This document shows positions 16,100 to 24,180 of a DNA stretch of 64,000 nt, in pieces. This stretch comes from Streptococcus sp. Marseille-Q0941 (GTDB lineage: Bacteria; Bacillota; Bacilli; Lactobacillales; Streptococcaceae), in the NCBI RefSeq assembly GCF_943736975.1, contig NZ_CALSFO010000007.1, positions 102,115 to 166,114 of the forward strand, in the 5' to 3' direction. The notes below the pieces were generated by a model. The model did no database searches and was not told the origin of the DNA. It saw only the letters and a program-made list of their open reading frames with translations. Every line of letters starts with the position of its first letter. Position 1 is the first letter of the stretch. The translations under genes and the position numbers were made by a program.

Positions 16100-16155
16100 A
16101 TTTTTTGGTAAAATCTAGCTCAATTCGTGTATTTTTAGGGTAAAATTCACACCAT
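16091..16155. repeat. 14-bp perfect inverted repeat, 37-nt spacing
   Basis: ATGGTGTGAATTTT (16091-16104) is repeated inverted as AAAATTCACACCAT (16142-16155), straddling a T/A-rich centre. The left arm overlaps the end of the broken frame. It could be a mobile-element end pair, an operator, or the stem of a transcript. Confidence 0.6.
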
Positions 16156-16448
16156 TCAACTGAAATTGATTCAAATTAGATGAAATTCTGTTTTCTGTAA
16201 ATGTTGGAAAACATTGATTTTAAGCGGATATTGAAATCTATTCAAATAAAAATGTTTCCAACCAGGTCTTAAGAAAGCTCGTAAAGCATCACAATTCTCA
16301 AAACGTTAATCAATACGATTATATCAACGTTTACAGACATTCAAGAATTATCTCTTGGATGTCTTTTTTGTTTCAAAAAATCAAAGTTCACCCCAAAATT
16401 CACCCCAATAGTATTTGTCTTATACAAATTCTTCCTAGTATAAGTTCA
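16156..16448. other. Gene-free stretch, probable mobile-element scar
   Basis: No gene can be supported here. It contains a terminator at 16336-16370 and two copies of TTCACCCCAA just after it (16387 and 16398), the sort of sequence that often borders phage or ICE integrase genes in streptococci. I read it as the right edge of the accessory island. Confidence 0.4.
16336..16370 (+). terminator. Intrinsic terminator
   Basis: GACATTCAAGA pairs with TCTTGGATGTC (one G-U pair) around 6 nt and is followed by six T. No intact gene precedes it closely, which suggests its gene has been lost. Confidence 0.75.
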
Positions 16449-16451
16449 GTA

Positions 16452-16460
16452 TGATATAAT
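16452..16460 (+). promoter_or_regulatory. Extended -10 promoter for the DUF6287-like gene
   Basis: TGA-TATAAT (TATAAT at 16455-16460), 29 bp before the ATG, followed by AAAGGAG as SD. Confidence 0.6.
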
Positions 16461-16489
16461 TAAATACGAATAATATAAAGGAGTTATAA

Positions 16490-17062
16490 ATGAAAATAGG
16501 AAAAGGCATCAATTGGATTTTGATTCTGTTGAGTTGCTTAATTGCTATAGCGCTGATAAGTTCTTTGTTCTTCTTTAATCATAAGAAGCAAGATGCAGAA
16601 GCGGTAAGTACTACAACAGAACAGGTTTCTACTACTAGTGCGACAACGATTAGTACGACAACCACTAGTTCAACGACTTCTCAAGATAGTGTGACGACTA
16701 CGGAGGAAAAACTTTCGACACAAGAAGAGCAAGCGCATGCTAAATCACAAAAAATAGATGAGCAAGCCATTCTAAATGGTGATTTCTCAACTCTAGTTGG
16801 AACATGGAGAAATGGTTTGGGCCAAGAGTTTACATTCGATAAAAATGGATTAGTAAACAGTGGAAACATTGAAAAATCGAGCATAGGTAACGATGGAAGT
16901 ATTAACTTTAGTGTTAGAACTGGTAATACAGGATTTGGTATGATTATTTATCCTGCGGGGACTACTATGAAATGGGTTGATTCTGATCCAAGTAAAAATA
17001 GGCTTATTGCTGGTCAAGCTGCTCCAACGAGTTCGGAACAAGTTTTTTATAAAGTAGATTAA
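16490..17062 (+). CDS. Membrane-anchored Ser/Thr-rich protein with DUF6287-like domain
   Basis: 190 residues. A single N-terminal hydrophobic segment (about 10-29) is followed by a long Ser/Thr linker (about 38-72) and a compact C-terminal domain (about 92-190) starting NGDFSTLVGTWRNGLGQEFTFDKNG. That is the pattern I associate with streptococcal DUF6287 surface proteins. There is no lipobox cysteine at the expected place; the Cys in the hydrophobic segment is not followed by a signal-peptidase II pattern. Probably exposed outside the membrane, function unknown. Own promoter and terminator, so monocistronic. Confidence 0.65.
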   Translation: MKIGKGINWILILLSCLIAIALISSLFFFNHKKQDAEAVSTTTEQVSTTSATTISTTTTSSTTSQDSVTTTEEKLSTQEEQAHAKSQKIDEQAILNGDFSTLVGTWRNGLGQEFTFDKNGLVNSGNIEKSSIGNDGSINFSVRTGNTGFGMIIYPAGTTMKWVDSDPSKNRLIAGQAAPTSSEQVFYKVD

Positions 17063-17069
17063 ATATTCC

Positions 17070-17100
17070 AACCATCTCATCAAATTTGAGATGGTTTTCT
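17070..17100 (+). terminator. Intrinsic terminator after the DUF6287-like gene
   Basis: AACCATCTCA pairs with TGAGATGGTT around 7 nt, followed by T residues; 8 bp after the stop codon. Confidence 0.85.
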
Positions 17101-17169
17101 TCTTTATTTGTAAGTCATGATCATGTTATGAAGATGAAGCAAGCATGCTTTAACATTAGATTTTTCCAC

Positions 17170-17224
17170 TAGACATTTGTCTACTTTTTTTATATAATAA
17201 AACTAAACCAAAATGGTTTAGTTT
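17170..17224 (+). promoter_or_regulatory. Promoter with two palindromic operators for the HdiR/UmuC operon
   Basis: -35 TAGACA (17170-17175), 17-bp spacer and -10 TATAAT (17193-17198). The -35 is half of palindrome TAGACA-TT-TGTCTA (17170-17183). Just after the -10 lies a second palindrome, AAACTAAACCA-AAA-TGGTTTAGTTT (17200-17224) with perfect 11-bp arms. Both are placed to block transcription, fitting autorepression by the LexA-like product. Confidence 0.75.
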
Positions 17225-17300
17225 AAAAAACAAACTCAACTGTCAATTAAACTTTCTAAGGAAATATTCCCAATTAAAGAATCATACTAGGAGGTAAACC

Positions 17301-17987
17301 ATGTACCAACCAGAAAAACTTAAGGCTAGGAGAAAAGAGCTGAAATTAACACAAAAAGAGATTGCAGAGCAGCTTGGGATTAGTTTTCAGGCTTATTCAG
17401 CTTGGGAACGTGGAGTCAAGGAGCCTTCTAAAGAGAAGGTTGCTCAGTTAGAGAAGATTTTAAAAGTACCAAAAGGTTATTTCACCCAGATCGAAATTGT
17501 CCGTCTCTATAACAGCCTCTCTAATCAAGGAAAAGAGAAGGTTGTGGTTTATGCTCGTAATCTGGCTCAAGAAGAACAAGCCAAGAAGGTGACAGCCATG
17601 CCAGAAAAACTTTTCGAGTATCATGTCTATGAATGCATGTCAGCGGGGATTGGGGCTTCGGTTTATGATGATCGAAACTTTGATACGGTTTATTTCAATG
17701 AAGAACTGGCTCATGATTTTGCATCCTGGGTATCAGGGGATTCTATGGAGCCCAAATATCAAAATGGTTCAGTGGCTCTGATTCGAGAGACCGGATTTGA
17801 TTACGACGGCGCGGTCTATGCAGTGGTTTGCAATAACCAGACCTATATCAAACGGGTCTACCGAGAAGAGGATGGGTTGCGTCTGGTCTCTATCAATCCC
17901 CAATACAAGGATATTTTTATCTCTTACGAGGAAGATCCACGGATTGTGGGTATTATCGTAGGTAACTTTGTACCCATGGAGGGATAG
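17301..17987 (+). CDS. LexA/HdiR-like self-cleaving repressor
   Basis: 228 residues. An Xre helix-turn-helix (about 6-58: LTQKEIAEQLGISFQAYSAWERG) is joined to an S24 peptidase domain. Catalytic S148 lies in SGDSMEP and K184 in TYIKR; the likely self-cleavage site is A115-G116 in CMSAGIG. This is the build of L. lactis HdiR, a DNA-damage-responsive repressor cleaved with RecA help. It starts after AGGAGG and is 3 bp from the polymerase gene, so it probably controls its own operon through the palindromes upstream, releasing mutagenic polymerase after DNA damage. Streptococci mostly lack true LexA, so this is a local SOS-like switch. Confidence 0.88.
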   Translation: MYQPEKLKARRKELKLTQKEIAEQLGISFQAYSAWERGVKEPSKEKVAQLEKILKVPKGYFTQIEIVRLYNSLSNQGKEKVVVYARNLAQEEQAKKVTAMPEKLFEYHVYECMSAGIGASVYDDRNFDTVYFNEELAHDFASWVSGDSMEPKYQNGSVALIRETGFDYDGAVYAVVCNNQTYIKRVYREEDGLRLVSINPQYKDIFISYEEDPRIVGIIVGNFVPMEG

Positions 17988-17990
17988 TCT

Positions 17991-19406
17991 ATGGGCTACT
18001 TTGATTATTCCAGAGAGCCCAAAAGTGATATTGCCTTTGTCGATATGAAGTCCTTTTATGCCAGTGTTGAGTGTGTAGAAAGAGGACTTCATCCCCTCAA
18101 AACCTCCCTTTGTGTCATGAGTCGGGCGGATAATTCTGTTGGGCTTATCCTTTCCTCCTCGCCTATGTTCAAAAAGGTCTTTGGTAAAGCAAATGTTGGT
18201 CGTGCCTATGACCTGCCCTTTGATATCAAGACGCGCAAATTTTCCTACTATAATGCTAAGAAGCAGGGCTTACGGACAGACCCAACCTATGTGAAATTTA
18301 TCGAAGATTGGGCTCGGGTGACTGTCATTGTTCCTCCTCGGATGGATAAGTATATCGCAGTTAATATGGAAATCCAAGGAATCTTTCAGAACTATGGCAG
18401 TCCAGATGATATTTATCCTTATTCAATTGATGAAGGATTTATTGACCTGACCAGTTCGCTCAATTATTTTGTCCCAGACCAGCAGATTTCTCGTAAAGAT
18501 AAGTTGGACATGCTTTCTGCTCGTATCCAGAGGGATATCTGGCGGCAGACCGGGATTTACTCTACAGTCGGTATGTCGAATGCCAATCCCCTGCTTGCTA
18601 AGTTGGCCTTGGATAATGAAGCCAAGCACACACCGACTATGCGAGCCAATTGGTCTTATCAGGATGTGGAAGAGAAGGTCTGGTCCATCCCAAAGATGAC
18701 TGACTTTTGGGGGATTGGGCATCGGATGGAGAAGCGCTTGAATAGTTTGGGAATCTATTCGATTAAAGAGCTGGCTAATAGCAATCCTGATGACCTGAAG
18801 AAGGAACTTGGCCAAGCTGGACTTCGCTTGTGGTTTCATGCCAATGGGATTGACGAGAGTAATGTTCATAAATCCTATAAAGCCAAATCTCATGGCTTGG
18901 GGAATTCGCAAATTTTACCGAGAGACTATATCAAACAGCGAGATATCGAAATTATCCTTCGAGAGATGGCTGAGCAGGTGGCTATCAGACTTCGACGGGC
19001 TAGAAATAAGACGACGGTGGTGTCTATCCATCTTGGATTTTCAAAGCAGGAACAAAAACGCTCCATCCATACCCAGATGAAGGTGGAGCCGACCAATAAT
19101 ACCAGTCTGTTGGTCAGCTATGTATTGAAATTATTTCATAGCAAATACACTTCTGGGGCCGTCAGAAGTGTTGCTGTTAGTTATTCAGGATTTGTGGACG
19201 AATCCTTTGGTTTAATTTCTCTTTTTGATGATGTGGATAAGCTAGAAAAAGAAGAAAGGCTCCAGACCGCCATTGATTCCATACGAGAGCAATTCGGCTT
19301 TACTTCTCTCTTGAAGGCGACTGCTTTAGAGGATGCGTCGAGAAGTATTGCCAGAAGCAAGCTCATCGGAGGGCACTCTGCTGGAGGATTAGATGGATTA
19401 AAATGA
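17991..19406 (+). CDS. umuC: UmuC-type Y-family DNA polymerase
   Basis: 471 residues. Error-prone lesion-bypass polymerase with the two Y-family catalytic motifs: FVDMKSFYASVE (metal-binding D18) and YSIDEGFIDL (D-E near 147). A helix-hairpin-helix segment follows (MTDFWGIGHRMEKRLNSLGI) and a C-terminal little-finger domain. It lies directly behind the self-cleaving repressor and overlaps the next gene (ATGA), so it belongs to one damage-induced operon. No separate umuD is visible; the S24 repressor may be the only such domain. Homologues occur both on chromosomes and on mobile elements in streptococci. Confidence 0.9.
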   Translation: MGYFDYSREPKSDIAFVDMKSFYASVECVERGLHPLKTSLCVMSRADNSVGLILSSSPMFKKVFGKANVGRAYDLPFDIKTRKFSYYNAKKQGLRTDPTYVKFIEDWARVTVIVPPRMDKYIAVNMEIQGIFQNYGSPDDIYPYSIDEGFIDLTSSLNYFVPDQQISRKDKLDMLSARIQRDIWRQTGIYSTVGMSNANPLLAKLALDNEAKHTPTMRANWSYQDVEEKVWSIPKMTDFWGIGHRMEKRLNSLGIYSIKELANSNPDDLKKELGQAGLRLWFHANGIDESNVHKSYKAKSHGLGNSQILPRDYIKQRDIEIILREMAEQVAIRLRRARNKTTVVSIHLGFSKQEQKRSIHTQMKVEPTNNTSLLVSYVLKLFHSKYTSGAVRSVAVSYSGFVDESFGLISLFDDVDKLEKEERLQTAIDSIREQFGFTSLLKATALEDASRSIARSKLIGGHSAGGLDGLK

Positions 19407-19765
19407 TTGATCGCTCTTATTTGCCCTTCCAATCCGCAAGGGACTATCAGGATCCAGGCATGCAGAAGTGGATGGGCTTTTTCTTATCGGAGCATACGAG
19501 CTCACTCGGTGAAGAAAAAAAACGTGTTGATTTGTCGACCGATTTGAATCAAGTCGAAAAGTTGTTGCTACTTTCCCAGCTCTACGTCGGGCGACTAAAA
19601 GGTTCTTTTGTGGTCAAGGAGAAAAATCATAAAAGCACGATATTGGGTGAAGTAAGAGAATTATCTACCGAAGAAATCTCTCTTAGAACTGATGAAGGCT
19701 ATCGCCTAATAAGGGTAGATGACATTCTCACAATCCAACTTTATCAGGAGGAAGTTGATGACTAG
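19403..19765 (+). CDS. Small YolD-like accessory protein of the UmuC operon
   Basis: 120 residues, start ATGA overlapping the polymerase stop. The N-terminal DRSYLPFQSA and DPGMQKWMGFFLSEH segments resemble YolD-like proteins that accompany UvrX/UmuC polymerases in Firmicutes, and the C-terminal half has alternating beta strands (STILGEVRELS, RLIRVDDILTIQLY). A polymerase partner role is inferred from context and weak pattern. Confidence 0.6.
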   Translation: MIDRSYLPFQSARDYQDPGMQKWMGFFLSEHTSSLGEEKKRVDLSTDLNQVEKLLLLSQLYVGRLKGSFVVKEKNHKSTILGEVRELSTEEISLRTDEGYRLIRVDDILTIQLYQEEVDD

Positions 19766-20039
19766 AAAAGAGCTCTATGAAAACAAATTGCAGATGGATT
19801 ATTTTTCGAACGACTACATTCGTTTTGAGGAAGATTTTCAAAAATACTCTGCCATGAATGTACCCCTGACTTTTCTGATTGACGACATTCTGCGAACCAT
19901 GGCTATCAACCAAAAGAACTACTTTGTCTTGAATAAGGAAAATGCCAAGGATGGCAGGGAGCATCGGTTTTATTTTAGGGTCAGGATGGATTCAGAAGAT
20001 TCAAAAATAAGAGAATTTAAATATAAAAATAAAAAATAG
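19758..20039 (+). CDS. Small protein ending the UmuC operon (DUF5960-like)
   Basis: 93 residues. The start is the ATG overlapping the previous stop (ATGACTAG) with AGGAGG 5 nt upstream; a longer frame from 19719 has no SD. Acidic helical N-terminus (LYENKLQMDYFSNDYIRFEEDFQKY) and a basic C-terminus. I recall similar proteins as DUF5960 in streptococcal umuC operons, but cannot check. Function unknown; transcription with the polymerase suggests a role in damage tolerance. Confidence 0.6.
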   Translation: MTRKELYENKLQMDYFSNDYIRFEEDFQKYSAMNVPLTFLIDDILRTMAINQKNYFVLNKENAKDGREHRFYFRVRMDSEDSKIREFKYKNKK

Positions 20040-20118
20040 CTAGCATAGGATGATATTTATTTGAAAAAAATGTTATTCTATAATAAGAAATATGAAAAAG
20101 TAGTGAGATAAGCATAAA

Positions 20119-20934
20119 ATGAATGAATTTATAAATAGTATCATTGAGGGTGATACATTGGAGATTATGTCTAAGTTACCAGATGATTCAGTAGATATGT
20201 TGTTAGTAGATTTACCTTATGGTACGACACAAAATAAATGGGATAGTATAATTCCATTAAACAAATTATGGAAAGAATACAGGCGAATAGTAAAAATTGA
20301 TGGCGCGATGATTTTTACCGCATCGGGTCTATTTTCTGCTAACTTAATGCTTTCAAATCCAAAAGAATATAAGTATAAAATAATTTGGGAAAAATCTAAA
20401 GCTACTAATTTTTTAAATGCTAAAAAGCAGCCTCTGAGAAAATTTGAGGAGATACTGGTTTTTTATCGGAAGCAGCCAACATATAATCCTCAAATGCGAC
20501 AAGGAGAAGCCTATGACAAGGGAACTAGAAAAAAACAATTGACAGGTTCATATGGAGATTTCGATCCTATACATGTAAAAAGTGATGGTGATAGATACCC
20601 AACAGACGTAGTGTATTTTAAAACAGCGGAATCAGAAGGGAAGGTTATACATCCAACTCAAAAGCCTGTTGAATTGGGAAGATATCTTGTTAGGACATAC
20701 TCAAATCCTGGTGATGTAGTTTTAGATAATACTTCTGGTAGTGGTTCGTTTTTGGTTTCAGCTGTAATGGAAGGGAGAAATTTTATTGGTATTGAGAAAA
20801 ATGAACATTCTAAACTATTTAAGAATAAAGATATAGATTATATTAAAGAATCAATTAAGAGAGTTCAGGATGCGTATAAGATATTGGATAAAGAAAAAAA
20901 ATTAACTATATTGAAAAAAAATATACTTAAGTGA
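20119..20934 (+). CDS. DNA methyltransferase, beta-class (adenine-N6 or cytosine-N4)
   Basis: 271 residues. Catalytic motif IV is DLPYG (31-35), a DPPY-type variant. The HPTQKP motif X and the SAM-binding LDNTSGSGSF motif I come at the C-terminal end, the order IV...X-I of beta-class enzymes. The EEILVFYRKQPTYNPQM segment is typical of this group. It is followed at once by a nuclease-methylase fusion, so it likely provides the second modification activity of that restriction-modification unit. The operon is AT-rich and sits just upstream of glmS, suggesting acquisition. Confidence 0.88.
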   Translation: MNEFINSIIEGDTLEIMSKLPDDSVDMLLVDLPYGTTQNKWDSIIPLNKLWKEYRRIVKIDGAMIFTASGLFSANLMLSNPKEYKYKIIWEKSKATNFLNAKKQPLRKFEEILVFYRKQPTYNPQMRQGEAYDKGTRKKQLTGSYGDFDPIHVKSDGDRYPTDVVYFKTAESEGKVIHPTQKPVELGRYLVRTYSNPGDVVLDNTSGSGSFLVSAVMEGRNFIGIEKNEHSKLFKNKDIDYIKESIKRVQDAYKILDKEKKLTILKKNILK

Positions 20935-20942
20935 GGCTAATT

Positions 20943-23681
20943 ATGGGATTTTTAAGGTCAAATGAACGCAGTGAAGCGATTGAGTTAATAAAAGAATCTC
21001 AATCATTATTTGAAAATAATGATTTTATATTCAAAGAAGCATCAGGAGAGCAATCTTTAGGAAGAAATGGGAATGATGATAAGGGAGCTAATGTTTTATT
21101 TCCCGATGTACTATACTACACTGATAAGTACCAAAATCAGGTGGCATTAGGCTGGGAGTTAAAAATGCCAGACACAGATATTAATGATGATGAATTTTAT
21201 AAAAATGCTGTTGATAAGGCGGATAGACTAAATACAAATGCTTTTGTACTTTGGAATTTTAGACAGGTTAAAGTCTTTTATAGAAATTCGGGAGATGCTT
21301 GGTCAGAAAGTGGTAGTTGGAATGATTTAATTGATAATCATACACGAGACGATGTGATAAAAAATCGTAGTCAATGGAAAGAATTGCTTAAAGATGTAAT
21401 TATTCACCTTAATTCCCTTTTTAGAGATGAAATCGTAACTACTGTTCCAGTTCTAAAATCAGCTGAGAGTATTGCGAAAGATATCTCAGAGGTGTATTCT
21501 CAAGAGTTGGCTGATTACTACAGACAATTAGGTGATAGGAAGTTATTAGCAGAGATAAGAAAGTGGTATGATACAGAATTAATGGAATTTAATGCTGTAG
21601 ATAGTAAGAATATTTCCGACGAGATGAAAACAAGGGCTTTTGCAAAAAATATTTTGCTAAGTTGGGTAAATAGAATCACCTTTGCCAATTTACTGAAAAA
21701 CAATCAAAATATAGTTTTTGAGGCGCTTCGAGTTTTACTACTAGATGACAAAACATTTGTTGATATTCAGAATATGTTCAATAAGGCAACAAAAGAGTCT
21801 GATTTTTACACGATTTTAAGCTGTCGGGATATAGATATATGTTTATCACCTGAGTCACAAAAGGTTATTAGACAGTACGCTTCTTTCTTGTATAATAAGA
21901 ATTTTGCAGATATTGAACAAGAGGAATTTCAAGATACTTTAGAATCTATTATTGACTTGTCTAAGAGAGAGTTGATGGGATTGTATACTACTCCAAAGAA
22001 GCTAGCTACTCTCTTAGTAAATTCAACTGTAGAGAACATAGATTCACAGGTATTAGATCCATGTGTAGGTTCGGGTACTATTGCTAGTTCGGCTTTGAAG
22101 TTACTATCAGAAGGTGGAGACTTAAATAAAGCACATAACAATCTTTGGGCATCAGATAAGTATCGATTACCTTTACAGGTGGCAAATATCTCCTTGTCTT
22201 CTAAAGATAGTTTAAATTTACCAAATCAAGTATTCCAAAGGGATTTATTAAGCTTACGGACTGGTGAAATTATAAAAATAATAGACCCTTCAGATGGTAG
22301 CGTGATAGAGAAGCAATTACCAGAGTTTGATTATGTAATCTCAAATTTACCATTTATAAGGAATGAGAGATTACAAAAGGACGTGATAGAAGTAGAACAT
22401 TTACATGCGGTTAATAAGTATTTAAGTGATAAGGGGATAGAAGAAATAAGTTTGAAATCTGACTGGTATTACTTTGGCATTTTAGGGATTGAGCGTCTAT
22501 TGAAGAACGGGGGAATCGCAGCTGTTATAGTTTCTAACTCATGGTTAAAAACTAAAAGAAAAAATAATTTTATAAATATTTTATTTCAATTATTTGAAGT
22601 GCAAAAAGTAATAATATCTTCAAACGGACGTTGGTTTAGTAATGCTGATGTAGTAACAGTAATACTTGTACTGAAAAAGAATTCTACAATAGGTACTCAA
22701 AATACGAAATTTATTAAGTTGAATACTGATATTAAGCTATTATCAGAGGAAGAAATCCTCAAAGTTTCAGATTCATTGCTGATAAATGATAATAATAATT
22801 TTCTTGATATCATGGAATACACGAAGTGTGAAATCCAAAGGTATATTAGTTCAGGTTTGTCTTTAAATATTCTTTTTCATGATATTAAATGGTTTGATAG
22901 TATTTTAGATGTAACAGTCCCAATGAGTAGTATGTTTGAAGGAAAAAGAGGAACAAAATCAACCAATGATGACTTTTTCTATGATATTTTAGAATCAGAA
23001 AAAATTGAAACAGAGTATTTGTTTCCCTTGTTAAAGAGTCCATCAAAAATACAAGGATATTTTGCGTTCGCTGACTCAAATGTTTTTGTTGTTACAGAAG
23101 AAAGGTCTAATGTAAAAGTCGGTGCTCAAAACTATATAGAAAAATTTGATAATATACCTAAAACTACTTCTCAACAGAAATTAGACTTTTGGTATAAATT
23201 CCCTAAAAAAGTTAGTGGGGATTTTGTAACATCTCTCAATCCAGATCAAAGACTATTTTGGTCAAGTGTCTCATCGGATTTACTGATTAACCAGAGATTG
23301 ACAGTGTTTAAGTTGATAGATCCTAATCTTGATAAAGAATTAATTCATGCATTATTAAACACATTTTTTGGTCAATTTATGATTGAAGCAACAGGATTTG
23401 GTAGAGGTTTAGGCGTTCTAGATACAACAAAAGAGGGAATATTAGACGGCTTGATATTGGATCCAAAACAGCTATCTTACAAAGCTAAGGAAAAAATAAT
23501 TAATTTATGGAGAAAACTATCAGAAAAAGAAGTACCAAATATCCTAGATCAATTATATGATAATGATTGGATAGAATTTAATAAGTTGATTCTTAAAGAA
23601 TATGGTAAGGAGGATTTGTGGAGAGATATTGCTTCAACACTTGAGAAATCAGTGAGAATGAGATCAAGTGTAAAAAATTGA
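20943..23681 (+). CDS. Restriction-modification fusion: PD-(D/E)XK nuclease plus N6-adenine methylase (type IIG-like)
   Basis: 912 residues from the ATG after GTGAGG; a GTG at 20931 overlapping the previous stop is a possible alternative. The N-terminal nuclease domain has FPD (D55) and WELKMP (E72, K74), the classic PD-(D/E)XK triad. A helical linker (~100-330) follows. The methylase domain has motif I LDPCVGSGT near 371 and motif IV SNLPF near 465, and the remaining C-terminal third probably carries target recognition. Cutting and methylation in one chain is the type IIG layout. The separate beta-class methylase would protect the other strand or half-site. The target sequence is unknown. 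Confidence 0.8.
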   Translation: MGFLRSNERSEAIELIKESQSLFENNDFIFKEASGEQSLGRNGNDDKGANVLFPDVLYYTDKYQNQVALGWELKMPDTDINDDEFYKNAVDKADRLNTNAFVLWNFRQVKVFYRNSGDAWSESGSWNDLIDNHTRDDVIKNRSQWKELLKDVIIHLNSLFRDEIVTTVPVLKSAESIAKDISEVYSQELADYYRQLGDRKLLAEIRKWYDTELMEFNAVDSKNISDEMKTRAFAKNILLSWVNRITFANLLKNNQNIVFEALRVLLLDDKTFVDIQNMFNKATKESDFYTILSCRDIDICLSPESQKVIRQYASFLYNKNFADIEQEEFQDTLESIIDLSKRELMGLYTTPKKLATLLVNSTVENIDSQVLDPCVGSGTIASSALKLLSEGGDLNKAHNNLWASDKYRLPLQVANISLSSKDSLNLPNQVFQRDLLSLRTGEIIKIIDPSDGSVIEKQLPEFDYVISNLPFIRNERLQKDVIEVEHLHAVNKYLSDKGIEEISLKSDWYYFGILGIERLLKNGGIAAVIVSNSWLKTKRKNNFINILFQLFEVQKVIISSNGRWFSNADVVTVILVLKKNSTIGTQNTKFIKLNTDIKLLSEEEILKVSDSLLINDNNNFLDIMEYTKCEIQRYISSGLSLNILFHDIKWFDSILDVTVPMSSMFEGKRGTKSTNDDFFYDILESEKIETEYLFPLLKSPSKIQGYFAFADSNVFVVTEERSNVKVGAQNYIEKFDNIPKTTSQQKLDFWYKFPKKVSGDFVTSLNPDQRLFWSSVSSDLLINQRLTVFKLIDPNLDKELIHALLNTFFGQFMIEATGFGRGLGVLDTTKEGILDGLILDPKQLSYKAKEKIINLWRKLSEKEVPNILDQLYDNDWIEFNKLILKEYGKEDLWRDIASTLEKSVRMRSSVKN

Positions 23682-23737
23682 ACTAATTATTGCTTTTTAG
23701 TTAATAAATTAGAAAAAAATACGCTATTTTATAATTC

Positions 23738-23895
23738 ACAATAGTGGAGACAGCGACACCATCGCGGCTATCTGTGGAGGACTTGCGCAAGCCTACTATG
23801 GCATTCCGACTCCGATCAAAAACCAAGCTATGGCTTATTTGGATGATCGCTTAGTAGAGATAGTAGAAACTTTTGAAAGCACCTATCCCTTCTAA
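23738..23895 (+). pseudogene. C-terminal remnant of an ADP-ribosylglycohydrolase
   Basis: The frame reads SGDSDTIAAICGGLAQAYYG, then IPTPIKNQAMAYLDDRLVEIVETF to TAA at 23893. This is the conserved end of ADP-ribosylglycohydrolase/DraG-family proteins, whose GDTDTIAA motif binds metal (here GDSDTIAA). Only the last ~52 codons remain; upstream bases are AT-rich and unrelated. A scar left when the restriction-modification genes were inserted or a neighbour was deleted. Confidence 0.75.
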
Positions 23896-23991
23896 CCGAA
23901 TAAATAATAGGTCGTGAGGAGTGCGAAAAAATCAACTAGGATATCGAGTACCAGATAGCTTATAGATATAAGCTAAATAAGGTCAATTTCC

Positions 23992-24027
23992 AGCCATTCA
24001 AGAGCTATTTCTTGAATGGCTTTTTGT
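23992..24027 (+). terminator. Intrinsic terminator upstream of glmS
   Basis: AGCCATTCAAGA pairs with TCTTGAATGGCT around 6 nt, followed by T residues. It belongs to the lost ADP-ribosylglycohydrolase gene. The rest of 23896-24043 shows nothing else. Confidence 0.85.
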
Positions 24028-24043
24028 TTGTAGTTTAAAAGAA

Positions 24044-24061
24044 ATTGAGCTATACCAATTT
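24044..24061. promoter_or_regulatory. NagR-type operator candidate, upstream copy
   Basis: ATTGAGCTATACCAATTT, just upstream of the glmS -35. A near copy occurs at 24123. Read inverted it begins AAATTGGTATAG, close to the dre-type sites bound by GntR/HutC-family NagR, which represses glmS in other streptococci. Assignment is from pattern and gene context. Confidence 0.5.
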
Positions 24062-24067
24062 TTATTC

Positions 24068-24096
24068 TTGACAAGTTAAAGAAACAATTATATACT
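24068..24096 (+). promoter_or_regulatory. glmS promoter
   Basis: TTGACA (24068-24073), 17-bp spacer, TATACT (24091-24096): a near-consensus sigma-A promoter giving a leader of about 75 nt. Confidence 0.85.
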
Positions 24097-24122
24097 GTTT
24101 TTGCTGATTCCGTAAAGCGAGA

Positions 24123-24140
24123 ATTAGACTATACCAATTT
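24123..24140. promoter_or_regulatory. NagR-type operator candidate, downstream copy
   Basis: ATTAGACTATACCAATTT, in the transcribed leader. It matches the 24044 site at 15 of 18 bases. Two sites 79 bp apart on either side of the promoter would suit repression by looping or roadblock. Confidence 0.5.
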
Positions 24141-24144
24141 CGAT

Positions 24145-24180
24145 AAGGAGAAAGCACAGCCTATCTGTGTCGTATATACT
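24145..24180 (+). promoter_or_regulatory. glmS ribosome binding region with intervening hairpin
   Basis: AAGGAG (24145-24150) lies 30 nt before the ATG, too far for normal initiation. Between them GCACAG-CCTAT-CTGTGT (24154-24170) can fold into a 6-bp hairpin that would bring the SD closer to the start. No other SD is seen near the ATG. Confidence 0.5.
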
